DNA of 64,000 nt from Argyresthia goedartella (Eukaryota > Arthropoda > Insecta > Lepidoptera > Argyresthiidae): positions 41,374,749-41,438,748 of the forward strand of contig OX463807.1 of the NCBI GenBank assembly GCA_949825045.1. The letters run 5' to 3'. Below the pieces are notes generated by a model. It saw only the letters and a list, made by a program, of their open reading frames with translations. It did not search any database and was not told where the DNA came from. Numbering within the stretch: position 1 is the first letter of the stretch; each line of letters starts with the position of its first letter. Positions 54,322-64,000 of this stretch are shown here, piece after piece. Both the position numbers and the translations under genes were made by a program.

Positions 54322-55400
54322 TGCCTAGGCATTGTATACAATGACGGATTTCATATTTTACCGTTGATATCCACAGGTAAACAAACACACATGATATCGA
54401 TATGAGTGTATAGGTGTGTGTGTTGTGTGGAGATCAACATATTTAGGTCGGTTCGCATTTGTGAGTAGCTAATTCGAGTACTCCGCTTATAGTTATTTTA
54501 CCTATAACGTGTGTTTTGATGACACATGTCCTGAGGTCAAACAACTGAGAACGGTCGGAAGATAGGATCGCCAAAACATATTTAAACTGATTACTCTCAA
54601 AACTCTCAATAGAGCTGCCAATAGTACTAATTTTGTATGCTGTAATGCAGTAAATAAGTTCATAAACTATTAACCCGCTTCTTAACTTAACTTCTACGCA
54701 GATTAGTAGTGTTTTCTTGAATTAGTGTTTATTGTCTAACTATAACCACAATAACAAAATAATAAAAATGTTGAGAAATCCCAACCACGGATATCTGGGG
54801 CATTCCGCCTTAAAAGGAGAATGCTATAAACTCCTTGCTAATGCATTTTAAAGATAAATCTACATATTTTCGTATACTTATCCGCCAAAATAGATGAAGC
54901 TGTGCTTTCATGTTGATTGACAGTCAAGCAAGCAGGACACACAATTTTATATGTTTGTTAAATAAAACGAACTCTAGTTTAGTGCTTAATAATAATAAAT
55001 CGCGTTAATCCTGTTATCATAAAGCACTCAACTCTCACTAGGATATTGAAATAAATAAAATAATAATAGATACAGACTCGCGTCAATTAAGTATTATCTT
55101 ATCTACGGTATCATAAACTTCCAGTTTTTACCTGAATACGCCGCCGCGGCGAATCCGAATAATGGTTTTTATGAGTTCATCTGGCTGGCCTACTTCTGAA
55201 TTGGACAAATGGGGTACTGTTATAAGTTGGTTAGAAGCTCAGATAAAGTTAGTAGCGTCTTGATCGTCATCATATTATTAGGTCCTGTCATAATTTTTAC
55301 CAAGTACATATAAGACAAAAACTAAAGAGAGACTTTGAAAAATCGCAGAATAGTCAAGCGGGCAACAACAATAAACAGATTTGGAAGGCTATTAAAACGA
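54322..55400. other. No recognised gene
   Basis: AT-rich DNA. Codons near 55340-55420 on the plus strand (QIWKAIKTI) resemble a LINE linker (W..IK.I) but are too short to assign. Confidence 0.4.
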
Positions 55401-55462
55401 TTTCCTCGACCAATCGAAGACAAACCCTTTAGGTTTGTCTTTAATTTGAGTGGTCGAGGAAA
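55401..55462. repeat. Hairpin with bulge
   Basis: TTTCCTCGACC (55401-55411) pairs with 55452-55462, and AAGACAAACC (55417-55426) with 55432-55441, leaving a 5-nt loop and an asymmetric internal bulge. Confidence 0.7.
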
Positions 55463-55479
55463 CAGCACACACCTTTAAA

Positions 55480-55740
55480 TTAAATTTAAAGTCTACATTT
55501 CTAAGCTAGTACTGTTTTTAAACAAAGTTGTTGTGAGTAAAGGCACATTGGTAAAGAATGTTTCGAAAGCTCGAGCTACCTCAACGTTGGATTTAACAAC
55601 ACCACCACCTACATGCATAAATTATTGTCTCTTGGTAGAACTTTGTAATTTTCACGGTTTATTATTTGCCTAACCGTTCTCATTCTACTGTTTGAAATTG
55701 TATTGTAATTTTTATAGATTTTGTATTTTATATTAATGTG
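55480..55740 (-). pseudogene. LINE family A linker fragment
   Basis: The minus strand reads INRENYKVLPRDNNLC (about 55680-55630), then VGGGVVKSNVEVARAFETFF, TNVPLLTTTLF. It matches INRETGKVIPRDNDFC, GDDVVKSNADVARAFETFFT in the 60085-60405 segment. One stop falls between the two parts. Both ends are truncated. Confidence 0.8.
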
Positions 55741-56660
55741 TAAAGCTTTTGCCGTTCTACAAACTAACTTGAATACTGTTCCCGCTCCTGCCTTACTACT
55801 CTAACTAGATTCCATAGGTGTGAGAGGCTTGCAACTATAACTGTTTCACTCATATCATGGAGCAAGTATGCTCATACTTTACAAACAGGTCTCATATGGT
55901 TAAAACTAATGAATTATTTTGCGACGAAGCACAAATTACTTACGGCGTCCCTCAAGGCAATATTTTGGGCCCAACTGTACTTATTATATTCATAAGTGAT
56001 CTCTGTAACTTGTCTCTTAATGACTCCAGAATCGTTATATACGCCGATGATACAGCAATTACCTACTATCCATGCGGATTCTTGGACACAACTTCAATAT
56101 CACGCACAGCGTGGCTTTAAGGCAGTGTTTCACTGGCTCCGAGCACATACCCTTACATTGAATGTGTCAAAAACTAAATATATGAGCTACTCTTTAAAAT
56201 CGAATTCCCAAACACATTACTTAACAAGCTCATTTAGTTCCAATCGAAATCAGTGCAACCCAAATTACCTCGACTAACACAATAAAATACCTTAGGTTAA
56301 TAGTGGATCAGCATTTAAACTTTAAAGTGCACATTAATCTGCTGACAGGGAGAACGCGTAAATTGATGTACATATTCAAGACAATTTGACATGTTGCCCA
56401 TTCCTTTGTAATCAGTATGCCTTTCTTTTCCCTATGTTAGTCCATTATCTCCAGCTGTATTGTCTCCTGTGGAGGGGCTTCTAAAACCACATTAAAATCC
56501 TTTGAAATAGCCCAACGAGCTATTCTAAAGATATCAACTTCGCAACCCAAACTATATCCTATACAACAGCTCTACCAGGACTTCAAAGTATTAACTACTC
56601 AAAAATCGAGGGTAGTTGGTGCGGATCGCGATTTTGAACCCTATGCAATGGTAATGAAAT

Positions 56661-56913
56661 TAATAATAATAATACCTTGGACACTATTGACACACATTGA
56701 TCTAGCCCCAAACTAGGATTCCCTGTATCTTGGGTACTAGACAACGATACACATACTTATATAGATAAATATTATACTTAGATAGATAAACAACCTTGAC
56801 TAGGGTACAAACATCCGTTCTCATCAAACAAATATTTGCCCCCACCGGGACTCGAACCCGAGACCCTTGGTTTCGTAAGCAGGGTCACTGTCGACTCGGC
56901 CATTCGGGTCGTC
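56661..56913 (-). mobile_element. SINE family S1 inserted in a LINE
   Basis: On the minus strand the A box reads TGGCCGAGTCGA (one change from other copies) and the B box GGTTCGAGTCC. The full body and a tail TCCAAGGTATTATTATTATT (plus-strand 56661-56683) follow. It lies between the two halves of the family C LINE. The target duplication is not clear. Confidence 0.9.
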
Positions 56914-57274
56914 CTAATTAAAAACCTATAACGGAAAAGTGGCATTAGCTAACACCAGTGGTAACTGAGGGGTAATTAAATGAAAGATAGCTATTCATAC
57001 TCAATGCTATTGCAACTCAACACAAAATTATTGCACGTGGTGATGTAACAAACATAACAAAACGACGCAAAGACCCCGTCTGCCTAATACCAACACACAA
57101 TTTGCTTGTAAAAAAAATCCCATATCTCGGTCCATTTCTATATAATAAAATCAGTGCAATTATTCCAATGCTTTCGCTTTCCCATATGGAATGCTCCCTT
57201 AAATTCTGCCTATCTTGTAAATCTATCCTTATGAAGATACTGAAGAGTTGGTCCATGGATGATTATGTAATACA

Positions 57275-57360
57275 CACGCACCCAGACCCACAGACACTCA
57301 CACACACTGACACACACACCCCCTCATACATACATACACACACACACACACCCTCTCGCC
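57275..57360 (+). repeat. Imperfect (CA)n microsatellite
   Basis: CA-rich sequence with interruptions (CACACACTGACACACACACC; CATACATACATACACACACA) lies in the 3' UTR of the family C LINE copy. Confidence 0.9.
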
Positions 57361-57660
57361 ATGCACACAGTTAGTGTTAAATAAGTTGTTATAGGTTATC
57401 GGAATTTGTACGATCCCTTTTGCACAGTTATACTTGATCAAGTATCATTAAATCCACCTCAAGATACGAATAAAAGGGTTCAGGTCCGGATATTCCTTAA
57501 CATAGATTACCTCCTCCTAATCTGGCTAGGATATCAGCTCGTCTCCCTACCCAAATGTACACGCACTTCCAATTCTGCACTGTAATTTGTTCCTACTTTA
57601 ATTTATATAAATTTCCTTTCTGAGAAATAAATGATACGTGAATTTTATTTCATTTGAGGT

Positions 57661-58784
57661 CTGCTGCTCAATAATAAAGAATTTTGAGTTGCAATTTTTT
57701 TGGGATAGTCAGTCACAGTCAACCTTTAAGGTATTTTATTCGGTTTCTACGTCCCACATTGCAAAACTTCGATTCTAACTCCCAAACTGTTTCCAAATAA
57801 ACTGCGCCTTGTGAGTTGAAAGGTGACTTTTGTACCGCTTCCCTCGCGAGTCCCGAAGGAGCGATCGGTTGGCAAACACCACCGATCCAACTCCACTTCT
57901 GATATTTATTTCAACTGAGCATTCTGTTTTGTTGAATTGTTTCTCTCAAGATTGTTTTTTGTGTTGGAGGTTTTTTTGCGATGTTGAAATTGTTTTCATT
58001 CTCAAACGATTCTTAACATCCAGAGCATCGAGAATGCTGGGTTGGCTCCTATCGCACACAAAGGATGAACTAGCCACGCCTTTGGTGACGCTAGTTTACG
58101 TAATAACAAAATGCTTCCAAAAACCAACATATTTTTTTCTGTCGATACCTAAATTCGTAGCAGCCAGCTACGGCGTAGCGGCTATGCGAAAGCGAAATAT
58201 TCTGAACGTTAATTTCACAACTCTATTTCCTATCTAGTATATTTTAGTAGATTTCTATTAAAAGCAATACTTCCTAATAAATGAGAAACACTCAAAGTGC
58301 GTCAGGCACGTGCCCTTATTGAAACGTTATTTAATAAACTTCGCCGCTCCTCTCGATTCGGTTCACAATTTCCTATATTGCGAGTTCCCCGGGCCTGTTA
58401 CCATGATACCTTTGAAGAGTTAATAAGTCATAAATAGACTGTGGGAGTGAGAGGGGGATATCCTCTGCCTAGGGGCGAGCGGGGAGGGGTGAGCAGGTAT
58501 AGGTGGGCAATCGTGCGGAAAAAGGAGCGATGAGGTGTCGCGAGATTTGGCGTGATTCTCGCTGTAATCGCCTCGGCCGTAATGTGGTGAACGCATTTAG
58601 TATGGGGTTGGTCTCTTTGTAAGTTTGGAAGTTAGGTAGGAAGACAAACTGGATTGCTGATTGATGATTGTGCGGGATGGTAGGTTGGGCCTTACTTTTC
58701 ATTTCAGAAAAGCTATTATCTGAGTTATAGGGTTATGGAACCTAAACTACAGCCTCTTAGTTGATAGTCATATAGTATTCATCA
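57661..58784. other. No recognised gene; possible LINE tail
   Basis: The plus strand at 58297-58437 reads RQARALIETLFNKLRRSSRF and RVPRACYHDTFEELISHK before a stop. R.PR.RYHDTFE is reminiscent of LINE C-termini, but the match is short. A 135-codon frame (57830-58237) has no motif. 58470-58700 is GC-richer without recognised content. Confidence 0.35.
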
Positions 58785-58920
58785 GACGACCTCAGTGGCA
58801 TTGCGTTTTTGGGCTTTGCTTCCCAAGCTTGAGGTCTCGGATTTGAATCGCAGCTGGGGAGGAAGAAATGAAAACCTAAGTACCTGTTTAAAAATGTTAA
58901 TATTTATGTTTATGCATAAT
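58785..58920 (+). mobile_element. SINE family S2, diverged head
   Basis: ACGACCTCAGTGGCATTGCG (A box region) and GGTCTCGGATTTGAATCGC (B box region) are followed by GCTGGGGAGGAAGAAATGAA and a tail AATGTTAATATTTATGTTTA. The middle of the body is missing. Confidence 0.6.
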
Positions 58921-59904
58921 GTGTTTTCATTTTAACGCTAGTTGGTCATTTTACTATTAAATGGCAGTTGAATCAGTTGATTAGATTTTTGAATGCACTT
59001 TATCTTAACAGACGCGTAATCTTGATAATACACCATTGTCAGCAAACACTCAATGCATATGAGGAAAGCACAAACATCGAGAAAATAAGTGCATAGTGCT
59101 GTCAGTGACCCTTATGCATAAAGAAACAGAGGTCTAACACGACGGTTTAATTGTATTTTACGTCAAATCTCCGCTCCGTGCTGCTTACCCCTCTGCACTT
59201 CCCCTCAAGTCTTTAGGGTCCGTTCGAAAACTCGATACACTTTCATAAGCGATCGTTAAGTGGCGTTGGAGTGCAGTTTGAGTGGGCGCTGAAAGTCGCT
59301 AAGTGCGCGATACGAGTGAGTGGTTGATCGGAGACAAGTACCTGGCGAATAGACTGCTGTGTGCAACCTTTGTCGATACTACAAACTTACATCTTTTTCC
59401 TAAATTAGAGTGAGAGAAATGGTGACCCCGCAATATTAGTGAATGGACGGAAATCACCAGTGTAGAGCAGCTTATGCGCTTGGCGAAGGCTATGGAGGAA
59501 TAAGTATAGCTGACAGGCAACCTCCGATGGGACCGTCCATTAATTACGTGAGGTATTCAGGGGTGGGGGGTGTCAAGCCAAATCTCACGCAATCTCACCA
59601 TAGGGTATTCTCAACAAATATCAAGTTTTTTTTCCTAAAAAGAAAACAGTGTTAAACTGCGAGAAATTTGGGTTAAATTAAATTAAAGTATGTTTCTTGA
59701 ATAAAATTTATCAAAATCTGACGCAATAGATGACTATTGCGACTATTCCAACTCGACATATTAGATAACGATGTCGATTATGTCGGGTAGATATGGCGGA
59801 TTATTCACTAGTCTTCAATTTCAATTAGGTCCCCACCGAGGAGCACAGACTATGTCCTACGACCCGAATACGAGTAAGATAAGACATATACGAAAAACTT
59901 AGAT
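58921..59904. other. No recognised gene; dispersed-repeat trace
   Basis: GGGACCGTCCATTAATTACG at 59529 and the G-run that follows resemble a widely repeated arthropod sequence. The remainder holds no recognised signal. Confidence 0.4.
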
Positions 59905-60407
59905 ATAAATTAGCCAGTACCGGATTTTAATGAACAGAACCCAAACAAAATCTACTCAGACTTCTTCAACATTATTCAGACAGAATTCAATAAAGTTTTC
60001 AAATTAAAGAAAGTCAGTGACTACAACGGTAAATCTAAATTTAATGACTGGGCAACGTTTGGAATTCGTAAAAGTAGAGTTATCTTGTATGACCTTTATG
60101 ATCAAAAAACCTATAACTTTGATCGGGAATTTCATGACTATGTTAAAAAATATTCCAAAACTTTCAAGTTGGTTTGTAGAACTGCAAAAACTTTACACAT
60201 TAATAGAACAATTCAAAATTCAAATAATAGAATGAAAACAGTTTGGCAAATAATAAACCGCGAAACTGGCAAAGTTATACCAAGGGACAATGATTTCTGC
60301 CTACAGATAGGTGATGATGTTGTTAAATCCAACGCTGATGTTGCTCGAGCTTTTGAAACATTCTTCACCAATGTACCCGTAATCACAACGGACCGTCTAA
60401 ATTGATC

Positions 60408-61618
60408 TGCTTCATAAAGCAGAGACTTTATTAAAAAATAACACTAGCGTCAGTAATGTATATTTAAAATTTCATCATGTATATCCCCAGAACATTGTCA
60501 AAACGTTTAAATTACTTAACTTAAAAAATGCGGAAGACCTGTGGGGTATATCAGTCAAAGTCATTGGTTCAGTAAGTCTAGTTATAGCCCCACATTTAGC
60601 TTATATATTCAATAAATGTGTTGACGATGGGGCTTTTCCAGACCTCATGAAACACAGTAAACTGATACCTCTGTTCAAGTCGGGAGATAAGGGCGATCCT
60701 TCAAATTTCAGACCAATATCTGTTCTTCCAACACTAAGTAAAATATTTGAAAAGATTATACTCAATCAAATGCTCTCACACTTCAACCGTACAAAACAAC
60801 TCCACGCTAAACAATATGGTTTCACTAGGGGTAAATCGACTACGGATGCAGGTATTACCCTTGTATCTCATATTTATTCTGCATGGGAGGCCGCACAGGA
60901 TGCTATCGGAGTTTTTTGCGACCTGTCGAAGGCGTTTGATTGTGTTGATCATAATACGCTATTAATTAAATTAAATCATTACGGAGTTAGAAATAAAGCG
61001 TTGTATCTACTAAGATCATACCTAAGCAATAGAATTCAAAAGGCAGAAGTTAACGGCGTAAAATCTGATGGATCGGGTGTTAAAATTGGCGTTCCACAAG
61101 GTTCCATATTAGGCCCTTTCTTATTCCTGGTATATATTAATGATCTGCCTTTCGTGGTGGAGAAATTAACTGACATAGTATTGTTTGCTGATGATACTTC
61201 AATTGTCTTCAAAATTGAAAGACAAAAAGGAGATTTTGATGATGTTAATGGTGTATTGTCTTTAACCTTGAATTGGTTCACAGTTAATAATTTATTGTTA
61301 AACGCTGGTAAAAACAAGTGTATCAAATTCTCACTTCCAAATGTCAGGCAAGTTGAGACCAGTTTAGTGTTAGACAACAGCACGTTAGAATTGGTAAATG
61401 ATACGAAGTTTCTTGGAATAACCATTGATAGCAAATTGCAGTGGGGACCCCACATAGATAAATTGGCTGGTAAATTAAGTTCTGCGGCTTACGCTGTTAG
61501 GAACATCAGACAAAGCACGGATGTGGCTACATCTAGGCTAGTATATTTTAGTTACTTTCATAGTGTGATGTCCTATGGTATCTTGTTGTGGGGGAAATTC
61601 GAGCAATTTATAATTTAA
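60408..61618 (+). pseudogene. LINE family A reverse transcriptase
   Basis: The frame is open from about 60408 (HKAETLLKNNTSVSNVYLKF) although the first ATG is at 60647. Order: SKLIPLFKSGDKGDPSNFRP, SVLPTLSKIFEKIILNQMLS, YGFTRGKSTTDAGITLVSHI; motif A VFCDLSKAFDCVDHNTL; motif B GVPQGSILGPFLFLVYINDL; motif C LFADDTSIVF; thumb KFLGITIDSKLQWGPHIDKL. All catalytic aspartates are present in this 400-codon stretch. A frame change after ILLWGK truncates it. The domain belongs to an APE-type LINE; clade CR1/Daphne-like is a guess from motif style. Confidence 0.9.
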
Positions 61619-61819
61619 AACGAACAGACTCCTTAAGAGAGCTTTTTAAAGAAATTGACATACTAACAGTAGCTAGTCAATTTATTTTCGAAAATATAAT
61701 GTATGTACGCAAGAACCTTACAACATTTTCCAAACTTAGCGACAGCTGTAATGTTAACCTAAGAAATAATCACTGACTATGTGCGCCCCGTTTAAGACTC
61801 GCGAAGGTTAGCAATTCTT

Positions 61820-61857
61820 TCAAGGGTCAGTGCATTCTCTACTACACTGACCCTTGA
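61820..61857. repeat. Perfect 13-bp hairpin inside LINE A
   Basis: TCAAGGGTCAGTG (61820-61832) pairs exactly with 61845-61857 around 12 nt. The left arm codes the expected FKGQC residues; the right arm replaces the codons for NKIPLE seen in the copy at 6820-6870. Confidence 0.85.
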
Positions 61858-62039
61858 TATACATAATACATACATAAGATACATCTGGAGATTTTGAAAT
61901 TGCCATTTGAGCAATTTAAAAAGCATGTTAAAGCGACTTTGTCGAAAAAGGGATATTACAATGTTCAAGATTACTTAAATGACAGGACTGTATGGGGTTA
62001 TAAGACAACAGAGGACCCAGGCTCTGGCAACATATGTTC

Positions 62040-62956
62040 TAGTATATTAGAAAACCCTAAGAATAAGGGAAGCTCACATGCTAAGTATATAAGCCTGGTT
62101 CATCAGAATATTCAATGTATTAGAGGCAAAGATCTACAAATAGAGTTATTTTTAAATTGTAATAAAATTGACATTTTGTGCATAACAGAGCACTGGTTAA
62201 CTATTAATGAAATTATGTTTAGCTTTAAAGATCACCAGGTTGGTAGTTCGTTCACCAGACTTAATTCAATACATGGTGGGGCATTAATCATACTAAACAA
62301 TCATATGAAATTCAAGGAACGTAAGGACATTGTTTCCTTATCTGCTGAACGAGCTATAGAACTTGCAGCTGTGGAATTAGAACAGTTCATCGTTATATGT
62401 GTCTATAGGCCACCCTTGAGCGACTTTGAAATGTTCGAGAAAATAATGGAATCCGTCCTAACTATTTTTTTTATTTATTTTTTTTTTTTTTTTATTTTGT
62501 TTCAAATTTAATTTATAATCCGTCCTAACTATTTCATCACACAGTACGAAACGATTAATTATATGTGGTGACTTTAATGTTAATCTGTTAGAAAGAACTA
62601 CTCTCAGCGTTAGATTGATAAATCTTTTCTCATCATTTAGGCTTAGCCATTTATTTATGGAGCCAACAAGAGTGACTGCTACTAGTGCTACATGCATTTA
62701 CAACATTTTTACTGATGTTATTCCAATCAGTAAAAGTGTTATCAGTGAATTGGATTCAGATTATTTAGGTCAATTATTTCAATTTGATTCTATTAGAGAA
62801 CCTGTCATTAAAAAGAAAATTTCGTTTGTGCCAATAACTGCTGACCGGTTAGAAAGAATGAGATACTCTTTAGCCCAGGAACTACCGTTTTTGGCTGCTG
62901 AACAGTCTCCTAATATAATGTATAACTTATTCTTTGAAACCTTTATGAAACAGTAA
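62040..62956 (+). pseudogene. LINE B APE endonuclease
   Basis: Residues HAKYISLVHQNIQCIRGKDL, IDILCITEHWL (catalytic Glu), HGGALIILNN, FIVICVYRPPL and, beyond the insertion, LIICGDFNVNL (catalytic Asp, Asn at 62567-62578) give the APE order. Later motifs are changed: ATCIYNIFTDV has Tyr where Asp is usual in (S/T)CID, and ELDSDYLGQL has Tyr in place of the catalytic His of SDH. The domain would not cut DNA as it stands. Confidence 0.85.
62468..62516 (-). mobile_element. Tiny retro-insertion: poly-T with 18-bp target duplication
   Basis: A 49-bp T-rich insert is flanked by a perfect 18-bp direct repeat AATCCGTCCTAACTATTT (62450-62467 and 62517-62534). On the minus strand the insert is a short unique sequence (TAAATTAAATTTGAAACAAA) followed by an A-rich tail. 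This is what an extremely 5'-truncated target-primed insertion looks like. It shifts the LINE B frame by one; removing it restores a continuous ORF. Confidence 0.85.
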
Positions 62957-64000
62957 GGCGCGATATTCACTTCAAAATCGGTTGTGGTTAGTGGTTCAAA
63001 CGACTTTAGTACGTGGGCTACTGCAGAGTTGCATAAACGCAGGCAAGCATTGTATGCATTGTATGAGGAACGACGGTTCAACATGAGTGACGAATTTAAA
63101 GAACAAGTCAAACAGTTCTCCAAACAATTTAAATTAGACTGTCATACAGCTAAACGTAATTTTCTGAGTAGTAAAATTAAGAATAGTTCCGATGTTATAA
63201 AAACGACTTGGAAAATAATTAATGAGGAGGCCGGTCGTAGTAAAAAAGCGAGTCACGATTACGAACTAAAAATCAATGGACAGCTTACGAGTTCTAGCTT
63301 AGAAGTTGCAACTGAATTTGAATCGTTTTTTACTAATGCACCGGCTTCCACGACTAAGTATTTAAATTCGACACCTTTGTCTGCTGTTGCAATATTAAAA
63401 GATAATGTCTCAGAGTGTGCTTCATACTTGAATTTTAAGCACGTCACAAGTTCAGATGTCGCAAAGGCATTTAAATTGATAAATGTTAAGAAAACGAATG
63501 ATCTTTGGGGACTCTCTGTTCACGTCGTTAAATCCCTGATTGAATTAATTGCACCTGACCTAGCGGTCATTTTCAACAATTGTATAGACTGCGGTGAATT
63601 TCCTGATTTAATGAAACAAAGTAAGATAATTCCCCTCTTCAAAGCAGGTAGTACTCAAGACCCCACCAATTTCAGACCTATATCAATACTACCAACTTTT
63701 AGTAAAATTTTTGAGAAATTAATCTTATCACAGCTATTACATCATTTTGAATCAAATAAGCTAATGCATAACAAACAGTTTGGATTCACTCGCGGTCGTT
63801 CAACAACAGATGCCGGAATTCAGTTCATTGAAAGTATTTTTGATGCCTGGGAAGAGTCACAAGATGCCCTAGGCATTTTTTGTGACTTATCTAAGGCTTT
63901 TTATTGCGTTTGTCATGAAACATTGATCAGGAAATTACATCATTATGGAGTTAGAGACACGTCATTGAATTTGTTAAAATCTTATCTGAACGGAAGAATA
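62957..64000 (+). pseudogene. LINE B reverse transcriptase, N-terminal part
   Basis: The frame is open for 348 codons from 62957 to the window edge, with no stop. It reads ELHKRRQALYALYEERRFNM, TTWKIINEEAGRSKKASHDY, VATEFESFFTNAP, AFKLINVKKTNDLWGLSVHV, SKIIPLFKAGSTQDPTNFRP, SILPTFSKIFEKLILSQLLH, FGFTRGRSTTDAGIQFIESI and motif A IFCDLSKAFYCVCHETL. The catalytic Asp of CDL is intact, but the next conserved Asp is Tyr (TAT at 63902-63904). The rest lies outside the window. Confidence 0.9.

Larger units (their letters stand above)
55800..57660 (+). pseudogene. LINE family C reverse transcriptase, split by a SINE
   Basis: From 55857 the frame reads FTNRSHMVKTNELFC, motif B ITYGVPQGNILGPTVL and motif C IVIYADDTAITYY. 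After a frame change, LRAHTLTLNVSKTKYMSYSL follows, and near 56450 SCIVSCGGASKTTLKS is recognisable in mixed frames. A SINE occupies 56661-56913. Coding sequence resumes at 57060-57260 (KRRKDPVCLIPTHNLLVKKI, YLGPFLYNKIS). A 3' UTR with AATAAATGATACGTG ends near 57640. Many stops and shifts show long decay. Confidence 0.8.
59905..62000 (+). mobile_element. LINE family A, 5'-truncated copy
   Basis: Coding sequence starts in the linker between endonuclease and reverse transcriptase (PDFNEQNPNKIYSDFFNIIQ, about 59920) and runs to the ORF2 C-terminus (LKLPFEQFKKHVKATLSKKG, 61894-61960). Frameshifts occur near 60402 and near 61605, and a deletion of about 50 bp removes codons present in the fragment at 24930-25080. 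The 3' UTR is missing: sequence changes abruptly after TATGGGGTTA near 62000 into another LINE. Confidence 0.9.
62001..64000 (+). mobile_element. LINE B (family A relative), runs off the window
   Basis: A second LINE starts at or near 62001 and continues past the window end. Its ORF2 is a single frame apart from a 67-bp insertion event (62450-62516 region) and one stop TAA at 62954-62956. Protein similarity to family A is moderate (for example SKIIPLFKAGSTQDPTNFRP versus SKLIPLFKSGDKGDPSNFRP), so it is a separate family of the same clade. Confidence 0.9.

Overview
The window looks like repeat-rich, AT-biased animal DNA, most likely from a moth or butterfly. The inference rests on the repeats: non-LTR retrotransposons of several clades, tRNA-derived SINEs with (ATT)n tails, a DD37D (maT-like) mariner, hAT remnants, and a frequent TAGGTACCTA-type background. 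I found no convincing host gene, no rRNA or functional tRNA gene, and no bacterial-style operon. Every recognisable protein-coding signal is transposon-derived and broken, except two short unidentified open frames (8756-9010 minus, 33097-33375 minus).

Layout. 1-8.1 kb: AT-rich DNA with a SINE split by a hAT-like MITE (2538-2815), a Gypsy-type pol scrap (4325-4650) and two abutting fragments of LINE family A (5760-7021). 8.1-20.4 kb: SINE pieces, a LINE whose 5' part is inverted (11745-13560), a LINE relic (17325-18060) and a 605-bp hAT with perfect 8-bp target duplication (19272-19876). 20.4-32.1 kb: several LINE tails, then the best-preserved LINE of the window (28258-31190, minus) with endonuclease and reverse transcriptase domains. 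33.5-34.8 kb: a complete mariner with terminal repeats and two nonsense codons. 36.5-37.1 kb: a 518-bp element with 58-bp perfect inverted ends and an exact 147-bp tandem repeat. 37.3-44.2 kb: SINEs, an inverted-repeat element filled with a 40-bp/178-bp higher-order array (41391-42270) and a truncated second mariner. 45-54.3 kb: a large palindrome, an 18-bp minisatellite, a Jockey-like fragment joined to an RTE fragment, and a LINE tail. 55.4-64 kb: a LINE interrupted by a SINE, LINE family A (59905-62000) joined directly to a related LINE B that runs off the window, itself split by a poly-T insertion with an 18-bp target duplication.

The pattern that simple annotation does not explain is the number of short, near-perfect hairpins (about 18, arms 10-43 bp, often with loops of 1-7 nt). 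Where the hairpin lies inside a LINE copy and another copy is available for comparison, one arm is the native sequence and the other has replaced unrelated sequence. This suggests local template switching as a repeated mutational process here. No cooperating gene system was found; the window is best read as a record of transposition, nesting and replication-associated rearrangement.
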